DNA of 64,000 nucleotides from Motiliproteus sp036960175 (GCA_036960175.1 JBALWH010000004.1:124001-188000); one strand, 5' to 3'; shown: positions 19,232-27,908, counted from the first letter of the stretch. A program made the numbers and translations. The notes: generated by a model not told the origin, from the sequence alone.

Positions 19232-21382
19232 ATGAAATGGCGTGATTTTAATATTGGCAGTAAGTTGGCGGTGGGCTTCGGAAGCCTGATCCTGCTAATG
19301 GCCGTGGCCAGCTTTTTCGGCTACAGCGGTATTACCAAGGTCTCTCACGAATTGGTTGTAGTGGGAGACGAAGAGGCACCACTGGTGGATGCCGCAAATG
19401 AGATGAAGTTGTCATTGATGCAAGCCCGTAACTCGATGGAAGAGTACAAGGGAGCCACAGCGGCATTGGCGACGGATGATGGCTCAGCGCTAGATGGAAT
19501 CCTGGCTAACTACGAGGCCGCAGTGGTGTCTTTCGATACCTTTAATGAGGCGATCATCAACGGCGCGACGCTGGCTGATGGTTCTGTGATTATCAAAACC
19601 GATAATGCTGAATTAGCCGGATTGGTGGCACAGTCTGATGAGGTGCATAACAACAAATTCCAGAAAGCTGCTCAGCAGATGATTGCTGAGGGACGGTCAA
19701 TGCTGGTCGCCAAGCAGACAGCTGACGAGGCGATGTTGCAGATGGAAGGCGCCTTCGATCTTATTGTCGAACTGGCTGATGAAGCCGAGGGAGACTTTAA
19801 ATTATTGGTCAAGGAAGGCATGGCAAGTGCCAAAAATAAGTCCCAGCTGACTACGGTGATGACCCACTACGTGCCCATGATCGATGCGACCATGGAGATG
19901 AAAAACAGCATTCAGGCCGCTCGAGTTAAGCTCGAAGAAGTCGCCCAGATGACTGATGCCAAGGTGGTGGCCGAGCTGGAAGCTGAGTATCGGGAAACCA
20001 TCGTAACCTTCGATGCGGTAATCGATGCGTCTCTGAATGGCGGCGAGATCGATGGTACCCCCGTTTTTGCTATCAGCGTCGATGAGATTCGTGACGATAT
20101 CCTGCAGCTTGATGCAGCCCACGAGACCTTCCAGAACGCGGCGGATGCGGTTATTAGCGGACGTCTGGAGTTGATCGAACGGATGACGGCTGCGACAGCG
20201 GCTATGGAGCAACTGGATGCCACCGGTGAAGAAGCGGAAGCATTGCTTAGCCAGGTTGAGCAATTGGCCAGCAGTGAGATGGCTGCTGCCAAGCAACATG
20301 GCGCGGACGCTCAGGCTCAGGCATTGACAGCCTTATTGATTGTGGCTGGTGCTTCCACCGTGATCGGTCTGTTGTTGGGCGTTATTATCACCCGCTCCAT
20401 CGCTCGTCCTCTGCAGCAGGCCGTAACCGCCTGTAACCTCATTGCCGACGGTGATCTGACCGTTGATGTCCAGTCCGATTCCAAAGATGAAGTCGGCATG
20501 TTGTTGACTGCGATGCAGACCATGAACCAACGCCTGCTGGATATCGTCAGTGAGGTGCGCGGTGGTGCTGATTCCCTGGCGAGTGCGTCCGAAGAGGTGA
20601 GCGCAACGTCTCAGTCTTTGAGTCAGGCTACCAGTGAACAGGCGGCTAGTGTGGAAGAGACCAGTGCTTCGATCGAGCAGATCACGGCCTCCATCAACCA
20701 GAATGCCGAAAATGCCAAAGTCACTGATAGCATGGCCACCAAGGCATCTACACAGGGACAGCAGGGCGGAGAAGCGGTGGCCGAGACCGTTAGCGCGATG
20801 AAGAATATCGCCTCGAAAATCGGCATCATTGAGGATATCGCCTACCAGACTAACCTGTTGGCACTGAACGCCGCCATCGAGGCAGCGCGGGCTGGCGAGC
20901 ATGGCAAAGGTTTTGCCGTAGTGGCGGCCGAGGTTAGGAAACTGGCGGAACGTAGCCAAAAGGCCGCTCAGGAGATCAGCGAGCAGGCTTCTAAGAGTGT
21001 CGAGGTATCCGTCACAGCCGGGAAACTGCTGGATGAAATCGTACCTAGCATCGGCAAGACTGCAGACCTGGTTCAGGAAATTTCTGCGGCCTCCGGCGAA
21101 CAAGCTGCCGGTGTGGGGCAGATAAGCGCAGCCATGAGCCAGATGGACCAAGTGACTCAGCAGAACGCGTCTGCTTCTGAGGAGTTGTCGGCTACTGCCG
21201 AGGAGATGAGTTCCCAAGCGGTGCAGCTGCAGCAGGTAATGGGCTTTTTCAAAATCAGCCAGAATGAAAGAAGTAATGCGGCGGTGGCCCCGGTGCAGTC
21301 GAATTCAGGGTATCGAGCCGCTGCATCTGCTGCACAGGCAGCTGACGTTGCTCCTCTGGAAAGAGACTTTGAACGCTTCTAG
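19232..21382 (+). CDS. Methyl-accepting chemotaxis protein with duplicated sensor module
   Basis: 716 residues from the ATG at 19232, preceded by AAGGAG; an in-frame start 27 bp upstream lacks a site. Membrane helix 1 lies at about residues 13-31 and helix 2 at 365-388, then HAMP and the signalling hairpin (YQTNLLALNAAIEAARAGEH). The periplasmic region of about 330 residues contains two similar helical units, roughly 55-185 and 218-345, both beginning with an EMK(L/N)S segment and containing F..A/QQM-like helices, suggesting a helical-bimodular or tandem-repeat sensor. It sits inside the che operon between cheA and cheW. Confidence 0.92.
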   Translation: MKWRDFNIGSKLAVGFGSLILLMAVASFFGYSGITKVSHELVVVGDEEAPLVDAANEMKLSLMQARNSMEEYKGATAALATDDGSALDGILANYEAAVVSFDTFNEAIINGATLADGSVIIKTDNAELAGLVAQSDEVHNNKFQKAAQQMIAEGRSMLVAKQTADEAMLQMEGAFDLIVELADEAEGDFKLLVKEGMASAKNKSQLTTVMTHYVPMIDATMEMKNSIQAARVKLEEVAQMTDAKVVAELEAEYRETIVTFDAVIDASLNGGEIDGTPVFAISVDEIRDDILQLDAAHETFQNAADAVISGRLELIERMTAATAAMEQLDATGEEAEALLSQVEQLASSEMAAAKQHGADAQAQALTALLIVAGASTVIGLLLGVIITRSIARPLQQAVTACNLIADGDLTVDVQSDSKDEVGMLLTAMQTMNQRLLDIVSEVRGGADSLASASEEVSATSQSLSQATSEQAASVEETSASIEQITASINQNAENAKVTDSMATKASTQGQQGGEAVAETVSAMKNIASKIGIIEDIAYQTNLLALNAAIEAARAGEHGKGFAVVAAEVRKLAERSQKAAQEISEQASKSVEVSVTAGKLLDEIVPSIGKTADLVQEISAASGEQAAGVGQISAAMSQMDQVTQQNASASEELSATAEEMSSQAVQLQQVMGFFKISQNERSNAAVAPVQSNSGYRAAASAAQAADVAPLERDFERF

Positions 21383-21390
21383 GAGGCAAT

Positions 21391-21936
21391 ATGGCTCAAT
21401 TAATTGAATCTCAGAAGCCGGGCAAGGCGCTAGCTGCTCATGAGGATACGGAGGTCGAGCAATTTCTGACCTTTATGCTTCAAGGGGAGGTATTCGGACT
21501 GAATATTCGCCCTATCAAAGAGATTATTGAATACGGCAAGATCACCACGGTACCCATGGTTCCTGACTATGTGCGCGGTGTGATTAACCTGCGTGGCAAT
21601 GTAGTACCGGTGATCGATCTGCCGGTACGGTTCGGCTGGCCGCCTTCCGAGGATGGCAAGCGCACCTGCATTGTCATTCTTGAGGTAGAAAATGAGGATG
21701 AAATCATCAATATGGGCATCGTCATCGACAGCGTCAACGAGGTGCTGGAGATTGATGACCAGGATATCGGCCCGGCACCTAACTTCGGTGCCAAGTTGAG
21801 GACCGATTTTATCAGCGGTATGGGTAAAGTCAGGGATGAGTTTATCGTGCTGCTGAATGTTGCCAAAGTGCTGTCGGTAGAGGAGATGTCCATGCTGGAG
21901 CGTATTCCCCCGGGTGCGGAGCTAAGCACCGCCTGA
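21391..21936 (+). CDS. cheW: CheW adaptor protein
   Basis: 181-residue adaptor linking chemoreceptors to CheA. Signature segments: FMLQGEVFGLNIRPIKEIIEYGKITTVPMVPDYVRGVINLRGNVVPVIDLPVRFG is the canonical CheW beta-barrel run (quoted in parts: NLRGNVVPVIDLP). The last 20 residues run past the usual end. The start is supported by AGGAGG just before the ATG, 8 bp after the receptor gene stop. Confidence 0.94.
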   Translation: MAQLIESQKPGKALAAHEDTEVEQFLTFMLQGEVFGLNIRPIKEIIEYGKITTVPMVPDYVRGVINLRGNVVPVIDLPVRFGWPPSEDGKRTCIVILEVENEDEIINMGIVIDSVNEVLEIDDQDIGPAPNFGAKLRTDFISGMGKVRDEFIVLLNVAKVLSVEEMSMLERIPPGAELSTA

Positions 21937-21963
21937 GGGAGTATTTAGCCATCTGCGAAGATA

Positions 21964-22027
21964 GATAGTGGAGACGAGAAAAGCAAAGAGGGTTAATCCC
22001 CCGCCGTGCTTTCTTATCTTCACTACC
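21964..22027 (+). repeat. Large imperfect stem-loop between cheW and cheR
   Basis: The arms 21964-21993 and 21998-22027 pair over most of their length (the TAGTGGAGACGAGAAAAGCA side against the complement of TGCTTTCTTATCTTCACTA), with a five-base loop. There is no T-run after it, so it is not a simple terminator; it may protect or split the mRNA between cheW and cheR. Confidence 0.55.
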
Positions 22028-22074
22028 TGCTGCATGCTCGATTTGTCGGTATGTAGCTACAGGGAGGTCCAGAA

Positions 22075-22941
22075 ATGAGTGATGGCGCTATGGCAAACAA
22101 TGGCACATTCGAACGAATTCAACCCCACGTCATTACCGAGATCACCAGCAGTGAATTTGGTCAATTTCAGCGGTTGATCTTCGATCAGGCAGGGATAAGC
22201 CTGTCGTCTGCCAAGAAACGATTGGTCACCGCCCGGTTGGCCAAACGTATCCGCCACTATGGCTTATGCAGCTACGGAGACTACTTTAATCGATTGATGA
22301 GTGGCCGTTTGCAAGCCGGCGAGCTGCAGATGGTGATCGATAAACTCACCACCAATGAAACCCATTTTTTCAGAGAGCAGGCCCATTTCGATTTTCTTCG
22401 GGACGAGCTGTTATCTAAAGTGAAACCCGGACGCGCCTTTCGAGTCTGGAGTGCCGCTAGTTCATCCGGTGAGGAAGCTTATAGTACCGCGATGGTGCTG
22501 GCCGACTGCCTGGGTGAAGGTGTCTGGGAGGTCTTAGGCTCGGATATCAACACCGAAATTCTGACCAAAGCGCGTAATGCCCATTACCCGATGAATATAT
22601 CTCACGAGATTCCGCCGGCGTATCTGCGACGCTATTGCCTGAAAGGGGTGAGATCTCAAGAGAGTACCTTTCTGATCGACAAACAGATCCGTCAACATGT
22701 GAACTTCAAACAAGTAAACTTGAACGCACCTCTTCCGAATATCGGTCAGTTTGATCTGATTTTTCTGCGTAACGTGATGATTTACTTCTCACAGGATACC
22801 AAGCAGCAGGTGGTGAAGCGGATGCTACCGCTACTGAAACCTGGAGGGCATTTTATCGTTGGGCACTCCGAGAGCCTGAACGGCGTTACCGATCAGTTGC
22901 AGTTGGTCAGAACTACGATCTACAAAAACTGTGATGAGTAG
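22075..22941 (+). CDS. cheR: Chemotaxis methyltransferase CheR
   Basis: S-adenosylmethionine-dependent enzyme that methylates receptor glutamates. 288 residues with the N-terminal helical domain (KRLVTARLAKRIRHYG), the TTNETHFFRE segment, the SAM loop SAASSSGEEAYSTAM, and the late IFLRNVMIYF motif. No TPR extension. The start ATG has GGGAGG upstream. It is followed after 6 bp by cheD. Confidence 0.95.
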   Translation: MSDGAMANNGTFERIQPHVITEITSSEFGQFQRLIFDQAGISLSSAKKRLVTARLAKRIRHYGLCSYGDYFNRLMSGRLQAGELQMVIDKLTTNETHFFREQAHFDFLRDELLSKVKPGRAFRVWSAASSSGEEAYSTAMVLADCLGEGVWEVLGSDINTEILTKARNAHYPMNISHEIPPAYLRRYCLKGVRSQESTFLIDKQIRQHVNFKQVNLNAPLPNIGQFDLIFLRNVMIYFSQDTKQQVVKRMLPLLKPGGHFIVGHSESLNGVTDQLQLVRTTIYKNCDE

Positions 22942-22947
22942 AATCAC

Positions 22948-23409
22948 TTGATACTAGTTCTAAAGCCCGGCGAATTTCATTTTGGCAGCACCGGCGAACG
23001 GATTCAGACGCTGTTGGGGTCCTGTGTCGCGATCACCTTCTGGAACCCCAGTGAACGTATGGGCGGCATGTGTCATTACCTGTTGCCGGAGAATCCCAGT
23101 AGGACAAATAAAATTCCAGATGGCCGTTATGCCGATCAGTCGGTGGAGTTGTTTTTGGCTGAACTGAAGCGCACAAAAACTCGGCGTGAAGATTATCAAG
23201 TCAAAATATTCGGGGGCGGAAACATGTTCCCGAATCTATCTAGAAATAACACTAACGATGTAGGCCATCGTAATATCAACGCGGCCCGGCAGCTGCTCAA
23301 ATTTAACCATTTTAAGATCCACTCCGAGCATGTGGGGCAGGCCGGTCATCGGACCGTAATCCTGGATCTGCACACCGGATACACCTGGTTAAGGTGGCAG
23401 CAGGATTGA
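22948..23409 (+). CDS. cheD: Chemoreceptor glutamine deamidase CheD
   Basis: 153 residues. The catalytic Cys lies in LLGSCVAI and the His in GGMCHYLLP, the CheD pair that deamidates receptor Gln to Glu. The reading frame has a TAG only nine bases before the TTG at 22948 and no ATG in between, so this TTG is the only practical start; there is no strong Shine-Dalgarno and translation is probably coupled to cheR. Confidence 0.92.
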   Translation: MILVLKPGEFHFGSTGERIQTLLGSCVAITFWNPSERMGGMCHYLLPENPSRTNKIPDGRYADQSVELFLAELKRTKTRREDYQVKIFGGGNMFPNLSRNNTNDVGHRNINAARQLLKFNHFKIHSEHVGQAGHRTVILDLHTGYTWLRWQQD

Positions 23410-23474
23410 GTTAGATCGGCTAACAGGCTGTTGAAAAGCATATTCTTACCAAACGAATAATGAAGTAGATACAT

Positions 23475-24557
23475 ATGAAGGAAAAAATCAAAGTTCTGGT
23501 GGTGGATGATTCGGCGGTGGTACGTCAGGTCGTGACGTCCATTCTGAGCGAAGATCCAGCCATCGAATTGATTGGCACCGCATCTGACCCGATCTTCGCC
23601 ATGGCCAAGATGGAAAAGCAGTGGCCAGATGTGATCTTGCTGGACATCGAGATGCCGCGTATGGACGGCATCACTTTTCTGAGGAAGATAATGTCGGAGC
23701 GGCCGACACCGGTGGTGATCTGCTCCTCATTAACAGAGCAAAACTCCGAGACCTTACAACGGGCACTGAGCTCTGGCGCCGTGGATATCATTACCAAACC
23801 GAAGATAGGGTTGAAGGGCTTTCTGCATGAATCGGGTAAGCAGTTACTGGATGTGGTGAAAGCAGCGGGTCAGGCTAAAGTCGGCATACATAAGGCGCCG
23901 CTGATGCCGATTAAGGTAAAACCAAAGTTGACCGCCGATGCCATCCTGCCGGCAGGTTCGGCTTTGCGGGGGGTGGAAACCACCGAAAAGATCGTCGCCA
24001 TAGGCACGTCGACCGGGGGAACACAGGCCTTGGAAATGGTGTTAACCCAGCTGCCCCGAGTCTCGCCGCCCATTGTTATCGTGCAGCATATGCCGGAAAA
24101 GTTTACAGAGGCATTTGCGCAACGGCTGGACTCTATCTGTGAAATCAGAGTGAAAGAAGCCTGTAACAATGACCGGGTATTGCCCGGACTGGCGCTTATC
24201 GCCCCGGGAGGCAAGCATTTGCTGCTTAAACGCAGCGGTGCCCAGTTTGTCGTGGAGGTGGTGGCGGGTCCCCTGGTGAGTCGTCATTGTCCCTCAGTTG
24301 ACGTGTTGTTTCGCTCGGTCGCGAAGTATGCCGGGAAAAATGCGTTGGGGGTGATTATGACCGGTATGGGGGATGACGGCGTCAGAGGGTTGCTGGAGAT
24401 GAAACGTGAAGGCGCTCAGACCTTGGCGCAGGATGAGGCGACTTGTGTGGTGTTCGGCATGCCTAAGGAGGCATTAAAAGCGGGCGCGACCGATAAAGCG
24501 ATTCCTCTGCCGCGCATTGGCGAGGAGATCATGAGCTTTTATCAACAGCGTTCTTAG
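23475..24557 (+). CDS. cheB: Chemotaxis methylesterase/response regulator CheB
   Basis: 360 residues: a receiver domain with VVDDSAVVRQV and phosphoacceptor in LLDIEMPRMDG, a linker, and the methylesterase domain with the catalytic Ser in IGTSTGGTQAL, His in VQHMPEKFTEAFA and Asp in MTGMGDDGVRG. It removes receptor methyl groups opposite to CheR. The ribosome binding site is weak. Confidence 0.95.
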   Translation: MKEKIKVLVVDDSAVVRQVVTSILSEDPAIELIGTASDPIFAMAKMEKQWPDVILLDIEMPRMDGITFLRKIMSERPTPVVICSSLTEQNSETLQRALSSGAVDIITKPKIGLKGFLHESGKQLLDVVKAAGQAKVGIHKAPLMPIKVKPKLTADAILPAGSALRGVETTEKIVAIGTSTGGTQALEMVLTQLPRVSPPIVIVQHMPEKFTEAFAQRLDSICEIRVKEACNNDRVLPGLALIAPGGKHLLLKRSGAQFVVEVVAGPLVSRHCPSVDVLFRSVAKYAGKNALGVIMTGMGDDGVRGLLEMKREGAQTLAQDEATCVVFGMPKEALKAGATDKAIPLPRIGEEIMSFYQQRS

Positions 24558-24660
24558 TCTTAGCCATCGTTGATGGAATAGCAGACCCTTGATGTTGCCG
24601 CTGTCGTTAAGTGTGTCGAATAAGGACAATATTTGTGTACGACGACCGGAGGCTAAACAA

Positions 24661-25914
24661 ATGACGGATGGAAACGATCGTGTGTTGGTTGTAGATGACA
24701 GCCTGACAGTGCGAATGGTCATTAGTCTGCGCCTGGAGGCCGTGGGGGCTCAGGTTTTGGTTGCCGCATCGGGTGAAGAAGCCTTAGAAATTATCGAGAC
24801 AACAGCGCCAGACCTGATTTTATTAGATATAAATATGCAGGGTCTCGATGGCTACGAAGTCTGTAACCGAATCCAGGCCAACCCCGCCCGCCGAGATATA
24901 CCGGTGATTTTTCTGACGGCTCATGACGATATTGAAAACACGTTGAAGGGTTACCAGTGCGGCGCTGTTGACTATATATCCAAGTTATCGAAGATGGCGG
25001 ATCTAGAAGCGCGGGTCAATGTGCACCTTCGCATCCGTAGATTGCAGAGTGAAAACAAGTTTAAGACCATCGCGTTGGAGCAAAAAAACATCGAGCTGGA
25101 AAAATCCCTGAAAGCGCTCAAGGATCTTCAGGCCCAGCTCGTTCACAATGAAAAGATGGTGTCGCTGGGGACATTGTCCGCCGGTATTGCCCATGAAATA
25201 AACAACCCGCTGGGTTATATCAGTTCTAACATATCCTCATTGAATATCTATATTCAGCAGCTAATGTCGCTGATTGGGTTGTATGAAAAAGCGGAATCAG
25301 CCATTGCCAATCAAGAATTACTGGCTGAAATAGTCGCGTTAAAAAATAAAATAGATCTGTCGTACCTTAAGGTAGATCTCGTCGATATCGTGACAGAAAC
25401 GGCCGATGGTGCTCTGCGAGTTAAAAATATCGTCCAGGCCTTGAAGGATTTTAACCATGCTGATCAAGGTGAAAAAATATGGAGCGACCTGCACCATGGT
25501 ATTAAAAATACCTTACTGATGATTCAGAACGAGATACAAGATCGGATAGCGGTGGTCACCGATCTCGGTGAAATCCCCTTGGTGTCTATCGTGCCCTCAC
25601 AGATAAATCAGGTCATTCTCAATGTGATATTGAACGGGATTCAATCGATAGAGCAGCAGGGCAAACTAACCATCCGTACCGGACTTGAAGAAGGTCGGGT
25701 CTGGCTAGATATAGAGGATAGTGGCTGCGGGATAGCTGACGCAGATCAGGAGCGTATTTTTGAACCTTTCTACACCACAAAGCCGGTTGGACAGGGGGCA
25801 GGGCTAGGGCTATCCCATGCCTATGGCATTGTTCAGGATCACGGCGGTAGCATCGAGGTTCGCAGTGACCCGGGAGTCGGTTCACAGTTTAAAATTTGGT
25901 TACCGGTGACATAG
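24661..25914 (+). CDS. REC-linked sensor histidine kinase at the end of the che operon
   Basis: 417 residues from the ATG at 24661, preceded by CGGAGG; in-frame codons from 24589 are unlikely. An N-terminal receiver (VVDDSLTVRMV, phosphoacceptor in LLDINMQGLDG) is followed by a coiled coil, a HisKA box with the phospho-His in LSAGIAHEINNPLGY, and an HATPase domain with DSGCGIADADQ and GLGLSHAYGIV. This order (receiver first, kinase second) suits a soluble kinase that receives phosphate from another kinase, possibly this CheA. It closes the cluster. Confidence 0.87.
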   Translation: MTDGNDRVLVVDDSLTVRMVISLRLEAVGAQVLVAASGEEALEIIETTAPDLILLDINMQGLDGYEVCNRIQANPARRDIPVIFLTAHDDIENTLKGYQCGAVDYISKLSKMADLEARVNVHLRIRRLQSENKFKTIALEQKNIELEKSLKALKDLQAQLVHNEKMVSLGTLSAGIAHEINNPLGYISSNISSLNIYIQQLMSLIGLYEKAESAIANQELLAEIVALKNKIDLSYLKVDLVDIVTETADGALRVKNIVQALKDFNHADQGEKIWSDLHHGIKNTLLMIQNEIQDRIAVVTDLGEIPLVSIVPSQINQVILNVILNGIQSIEQQGKLTIRTGLEEGRVWLDIEDSGCGIADADQERIFEPFYTTKPVGQGAGLGLSHAYGIVQDHGGSIEVRSDPGVGSQFKIWLPVT

Positions 25915-25916
25915 AG

Positions 25917-25933
25917 GCCGCAATCTTTGCGGC
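25917..25933 (+). terminator. Possible terminator hairpin after the che operon
   Basis: Perfect 7-bp stem GCCGCAA-TCT-TTGCGGC starting two bases after the last che-operon stop codon. It lacks a strong T-run (TGTCCTGTTTATT follows), so it may be a weak or factor-assisted terminator. Confidence 0.4.
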
Positions 25934-26070
25934 TGTCCTGTTTATTGCTGGGTGATGGAGATTAGGCTGTTGGTTCAGGCGACATCGGGATAACGCTGCC
26001 CTAATCCGCGACCGAGCCTGCTCTGCTAACAAGTGCTCGCATGTAAACGACCACTCGTCGAGGTGCTCAC

Positions 26071-26955
26071 ATGTTTGAAGGCTATAAAAAAGATAAACAG
26101 CGAATCAATGGCATCGACATCAGCTACCGGATCGGCGGCCATGGGCCAGCGCTTTTGCTGCTCCACGGCCATCCCCAGACCCATACCATCTGGCACAAGG
26201 TGGCCGACACCTTAGCTGAGCACTTCACCGTAATAGCAGCCGATCTTCGAGGCTACGGTGACAGCAGTAAGCCCTCTGCATCGCAGAACCACGTTGCTCA
26301 CTCCAACCGGGTGATGGCGCAGGACATGGTTGATTTGATGAAGTCACTGGGTTTAGAGAAATTCTCGATCCTGGCTCACGACCGAGGTGCCCGGGTTTCT
26401 CATCGGCTGGCAATGGATCATCCAAATTTAGTCGAACGGATGACCCTGCTGGATATCGCACCGACGCTGTCCATGTATACACAGACCAACGAAGAGTTCG
26501 CCCGAGCCTATTGGCACTGGTTCTTCCTGATCCGTCCCGCCCCTCTGCCTGAAGCTTTGATCGAGTCAGACCCGGAGCTTTATCTACGCAGCGTTATGGG
26601 CTCCCGTAGCTCTAGTATGTCACCGTTCACCGACGAGGCCTTTGGGGAATACTTGCGATGCCTGCGCCAACCCGGTTCGGCAACGGGAATCTGTGAAGAT
26701 TACCGGGCCAGCGCCACCATCGACCTGGAACACGACCGGGCCGATATCAAGGAGGGTAGAAAATTGTCCTGCCCGCTATTGGTGATGTGGGGAGATGAAG
26801 GAACCGTCGGCCGTTGCTTTAAACCTTTAGATGAATGGCGACAGGTAGCCGACCAGGTTCAGGGAAAGCCACTGCCGGCTGGTCACTATATCGCAGAGGA
26901 AGTCCCCGAGCAGTTGCTCGCAGAACTGCTGCCCTTCTTCAATGTGGAGTGCTGA
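26071..26955 (+). CDS. Haloacetate (fluoroacetate-type) dehalogenase, alpha/beta hydrolase
   Basis: 294 residues. Matches fluoroacetate dehalogenases in their key sites: nucleophile Asp104 in AHDRGARV with the two carboxylate-binding arginines (105 and 108), the second acid Asp128 in LLDIAPT, the halide-cradle pair His149-Trp150 in YWHWFF, Tyr211, and the catalytic His272 in AGHYIAEE. The expected reaction is hydrolysis of 2-haloacetate to glycolate plus halide; a related substrate is possible. No strong Shine-Dalgarno precedes the ATG. Monocistronic, followed by a terminator that belongs to the duplicated yicC end. Confidence 0.85.
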   Translation: MFEGYKKDKQRINGIDISYRIGGHGPALLLLHGHPQTHTIWHKVADTLAEHFTVIAADLRGYGDSSKPSASQNHVAHSNRVMAQDMVDLMKSLGLEKFSILAHDRGARVSHRLAMDHPNLVERMTLLDIAPTLSMYTQTNEEFARAYWHWFFLIRPAPLPEALIESDPELYLRSVMGSRSSSMSPFTDEAFGEYLRCLRQPGSATGICEDYRASATIDLEHDRADIKEGRKLSCPLLVMWGDEGTVGRCFKPLDEWRQVADQVQGKPLPAGHYIAEEVPEQLLAELLPFFNVEC

Positions 26956-26980
26956 CGCAGAGCAGGAGCGCTCCACCAAT

Positions 26981-27065
26981 AAAGAAAACCCCGGCGTACG
27001 GGGTTTTTAGTGGGTTTGTGGTTCTCTGTAGTATCAGATGAACATTATTCTATATTTTGAATTTG
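26981..27065 (-). repeat. Diverged second copy of the yicC 3' end and terminator (left island end)
   Basis: This 85-bp stretch aligns with 35533-35616 with roughly 14 differences including one indel. It contains a terminator (CCCCG at 26989-26993, CGGGG at 26999-27003, then T5) and, on the minus strand, the codons for QIQNIE followed by TAA, the same C-terminus as the real yicC but with synonymous changes. An in-frame stop lies just upstream, so only the tail is present. It is best explained as one end of an element inserted in the 3' end of yicC. Confidence 0.8.
26983..27008 (+). terminator. Terminator downstream of the dehalogenase gene
   Basis: AAAACCCCG, five-base loop, CGGGGTTTTT; A-rich on one side and T-rich on the other, so it can work in both directions. 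It is part of the duplicated yicC-end segment. Confidence 0.75.
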
Positions 27066-27128
27066 TTTATTGTTTTCTTAAGTAACGCATTGTTTCTTAT
27101 GCATTTTCTGTAATGTGCGTATTGTTTA

Positions 27129-27170
27129 CCCACCGATTCACCCACCGATTCACCCACCGATTCACCCACC
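27129..27170 (+). repeat. 12-bp tandem repeat, 3.5 copies
   Basis: The unit CCCACCGATTCA is repeated exactly three times, followed by a half unit CCCACC. Short exact iterations next to a tRNA attachment fragment resemble arm-type binding sites of a tyrosine integrase or replication iterons; which of the two cannot be decided here. They are contiguous without spacers, so they are not a CRISPR array. Confidence 0.8.
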
Positions 27171-27251
27171 ATCTGGAGTAATCTATATTATAAAAATAGA
27201 TAGTGCATGCTTCTTCTATGAGTCTGCTAGCCGGAGGGAGCGAACCCTTCG

Positions 27252-27296
27252 TTTGGGAGGATGGGGTCGGAGGTTCGAATCCTCTCACGCCGACCA
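27252..27296 (+). tRNA. tRNA-Pro(UGG)-like 3' half, probable attachment-site remnant
   Basis: From the anticodon loop TTTGGGA (anticodon TGG) through GGATG, the GGAGG-TTCGAAT-CCTCT T arm, the acceptor strand CACGCCG, A and CCA, this matches the 3' half of a gammaproteobacterial tRNA-Pro. The bases upstream do not form a matching anticodon or acceptor stem (CTTCG faces GGATG), so it is not a working tRNA. Duplicated 3' tRNA halves of this kind are left when an integrase inserts at a tRNA gene. Confidence 0.75.
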
Positions 27297-27580
27297 ATAA
27301 AATCAAATGGTTACAAGAAAAACAGCAAGCTTAAAAACTTTCTTTTTAAAATTTAAGTCCGCATTAAGTCCAAGCAAATCTCAGCAATATATCTTCAGCC
27401 TTAACACGTTCATTCTGAACAGGCCTAATTGCCAATGTCTTCTTGGCGCCTCCTGCCTCCCGACTAAAGGATTGGACTCGAGCTTTTGAGAAGCAGTTGA
27501 GGACACATTCCGCTCATTCAAGGTGATGGAACCAAGCAGTAAAAAGGAAAATCTTAAGCACGCTGGTGAACTATGACGAC

Positions 27581-27760
27581 CTATTCATCGAGATCGCCTG
27601 GCTTGTTGATGGTTACGGTCAACTCTTTTGCATCCCCCGCGTACCACTTTTAAACATAGAGTGATCCAACCACTGCCGCTCGCCCCTCTTCAACTACCTC
27701 TTTGAATCGGACACTATGTTTAACTTCTTTTTCTAGCTGAAATTTAACCTTAATAGGCAT
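27581..27760 (-). pseudogene. Small conserved protein gene with in-frame stop
   Basis: From the ATG at 27760, which has a strong AAGGAG box, the frame encodes 36 residues (ending VVGSLYV), then TAA at 27650-27652, then 22 further in-frame codons beginning KWYAGDAKELTVTI up to a TAG. The two halves join into one plausible 59-residue protein of a small family with a GTLYV-x-K core common in marine bacteria, function unknown. The simplest reading is one nonsense mutation, for instance CAA to TAA. The first part alone might still be made. Confidence 0.55.
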
Positions 27761-27820
27761 TAACTATCTCCTTCTTGAATAACCGTACGCTGCCAGCATC
27801 ACATTTTACCTTTGTCCAAA

Positions 27821-27853
27821 GAAAAAGCCCTGCTCGTTGATGACTAGCAGGAC
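27821..27853 (-). terminator. Terminator after the RelA/SpoT-domain gene
   Basis: On the minus strand GTCCTGCT, an 11-base loop, AGCAGGGC and then TTTTTC. The stem is 27827-27834 with 27846-27853. It ends transcripts coming from the cassette-like array. Confidence 0.7.
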
Positions 27854-27908
27854 TTCACCTCACCCCCTGGCTTAACCTAGGCGTCCGAAGTCGGCGCTGA
27901 ATGATTAG

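Larger units (their letters stand above)
27066..27580. other. Left flank of the island, no intact gene
   Basis: 515 bp without an intact gene. It contains the 12-bp tandem repeats and the tRNA-Pro fragment listed separately. A minus-strand reading frame across them (VGVRGFEPPTP) is only a translation of tRNA sequence. From 27297 to 27580 I recognise nothing; the composition is AT-rich relative to the core genome. No integrase is visible. Confidence 0.5.

Noticed and set aside
27129..27170. Short CRISPR-like repeat
   Set aside because: The 12-bp units are directly adjacent with no spacers and there are no cas genes.
27097..27306. Minus-strand frame reading VGVRGFEPPTP with repeated RWVN
   Set aside because: It is the translation of the tRNA-Pro fragment and of the 12-bp repeats; this peptide is a familiar artefact next to tRNA genes.
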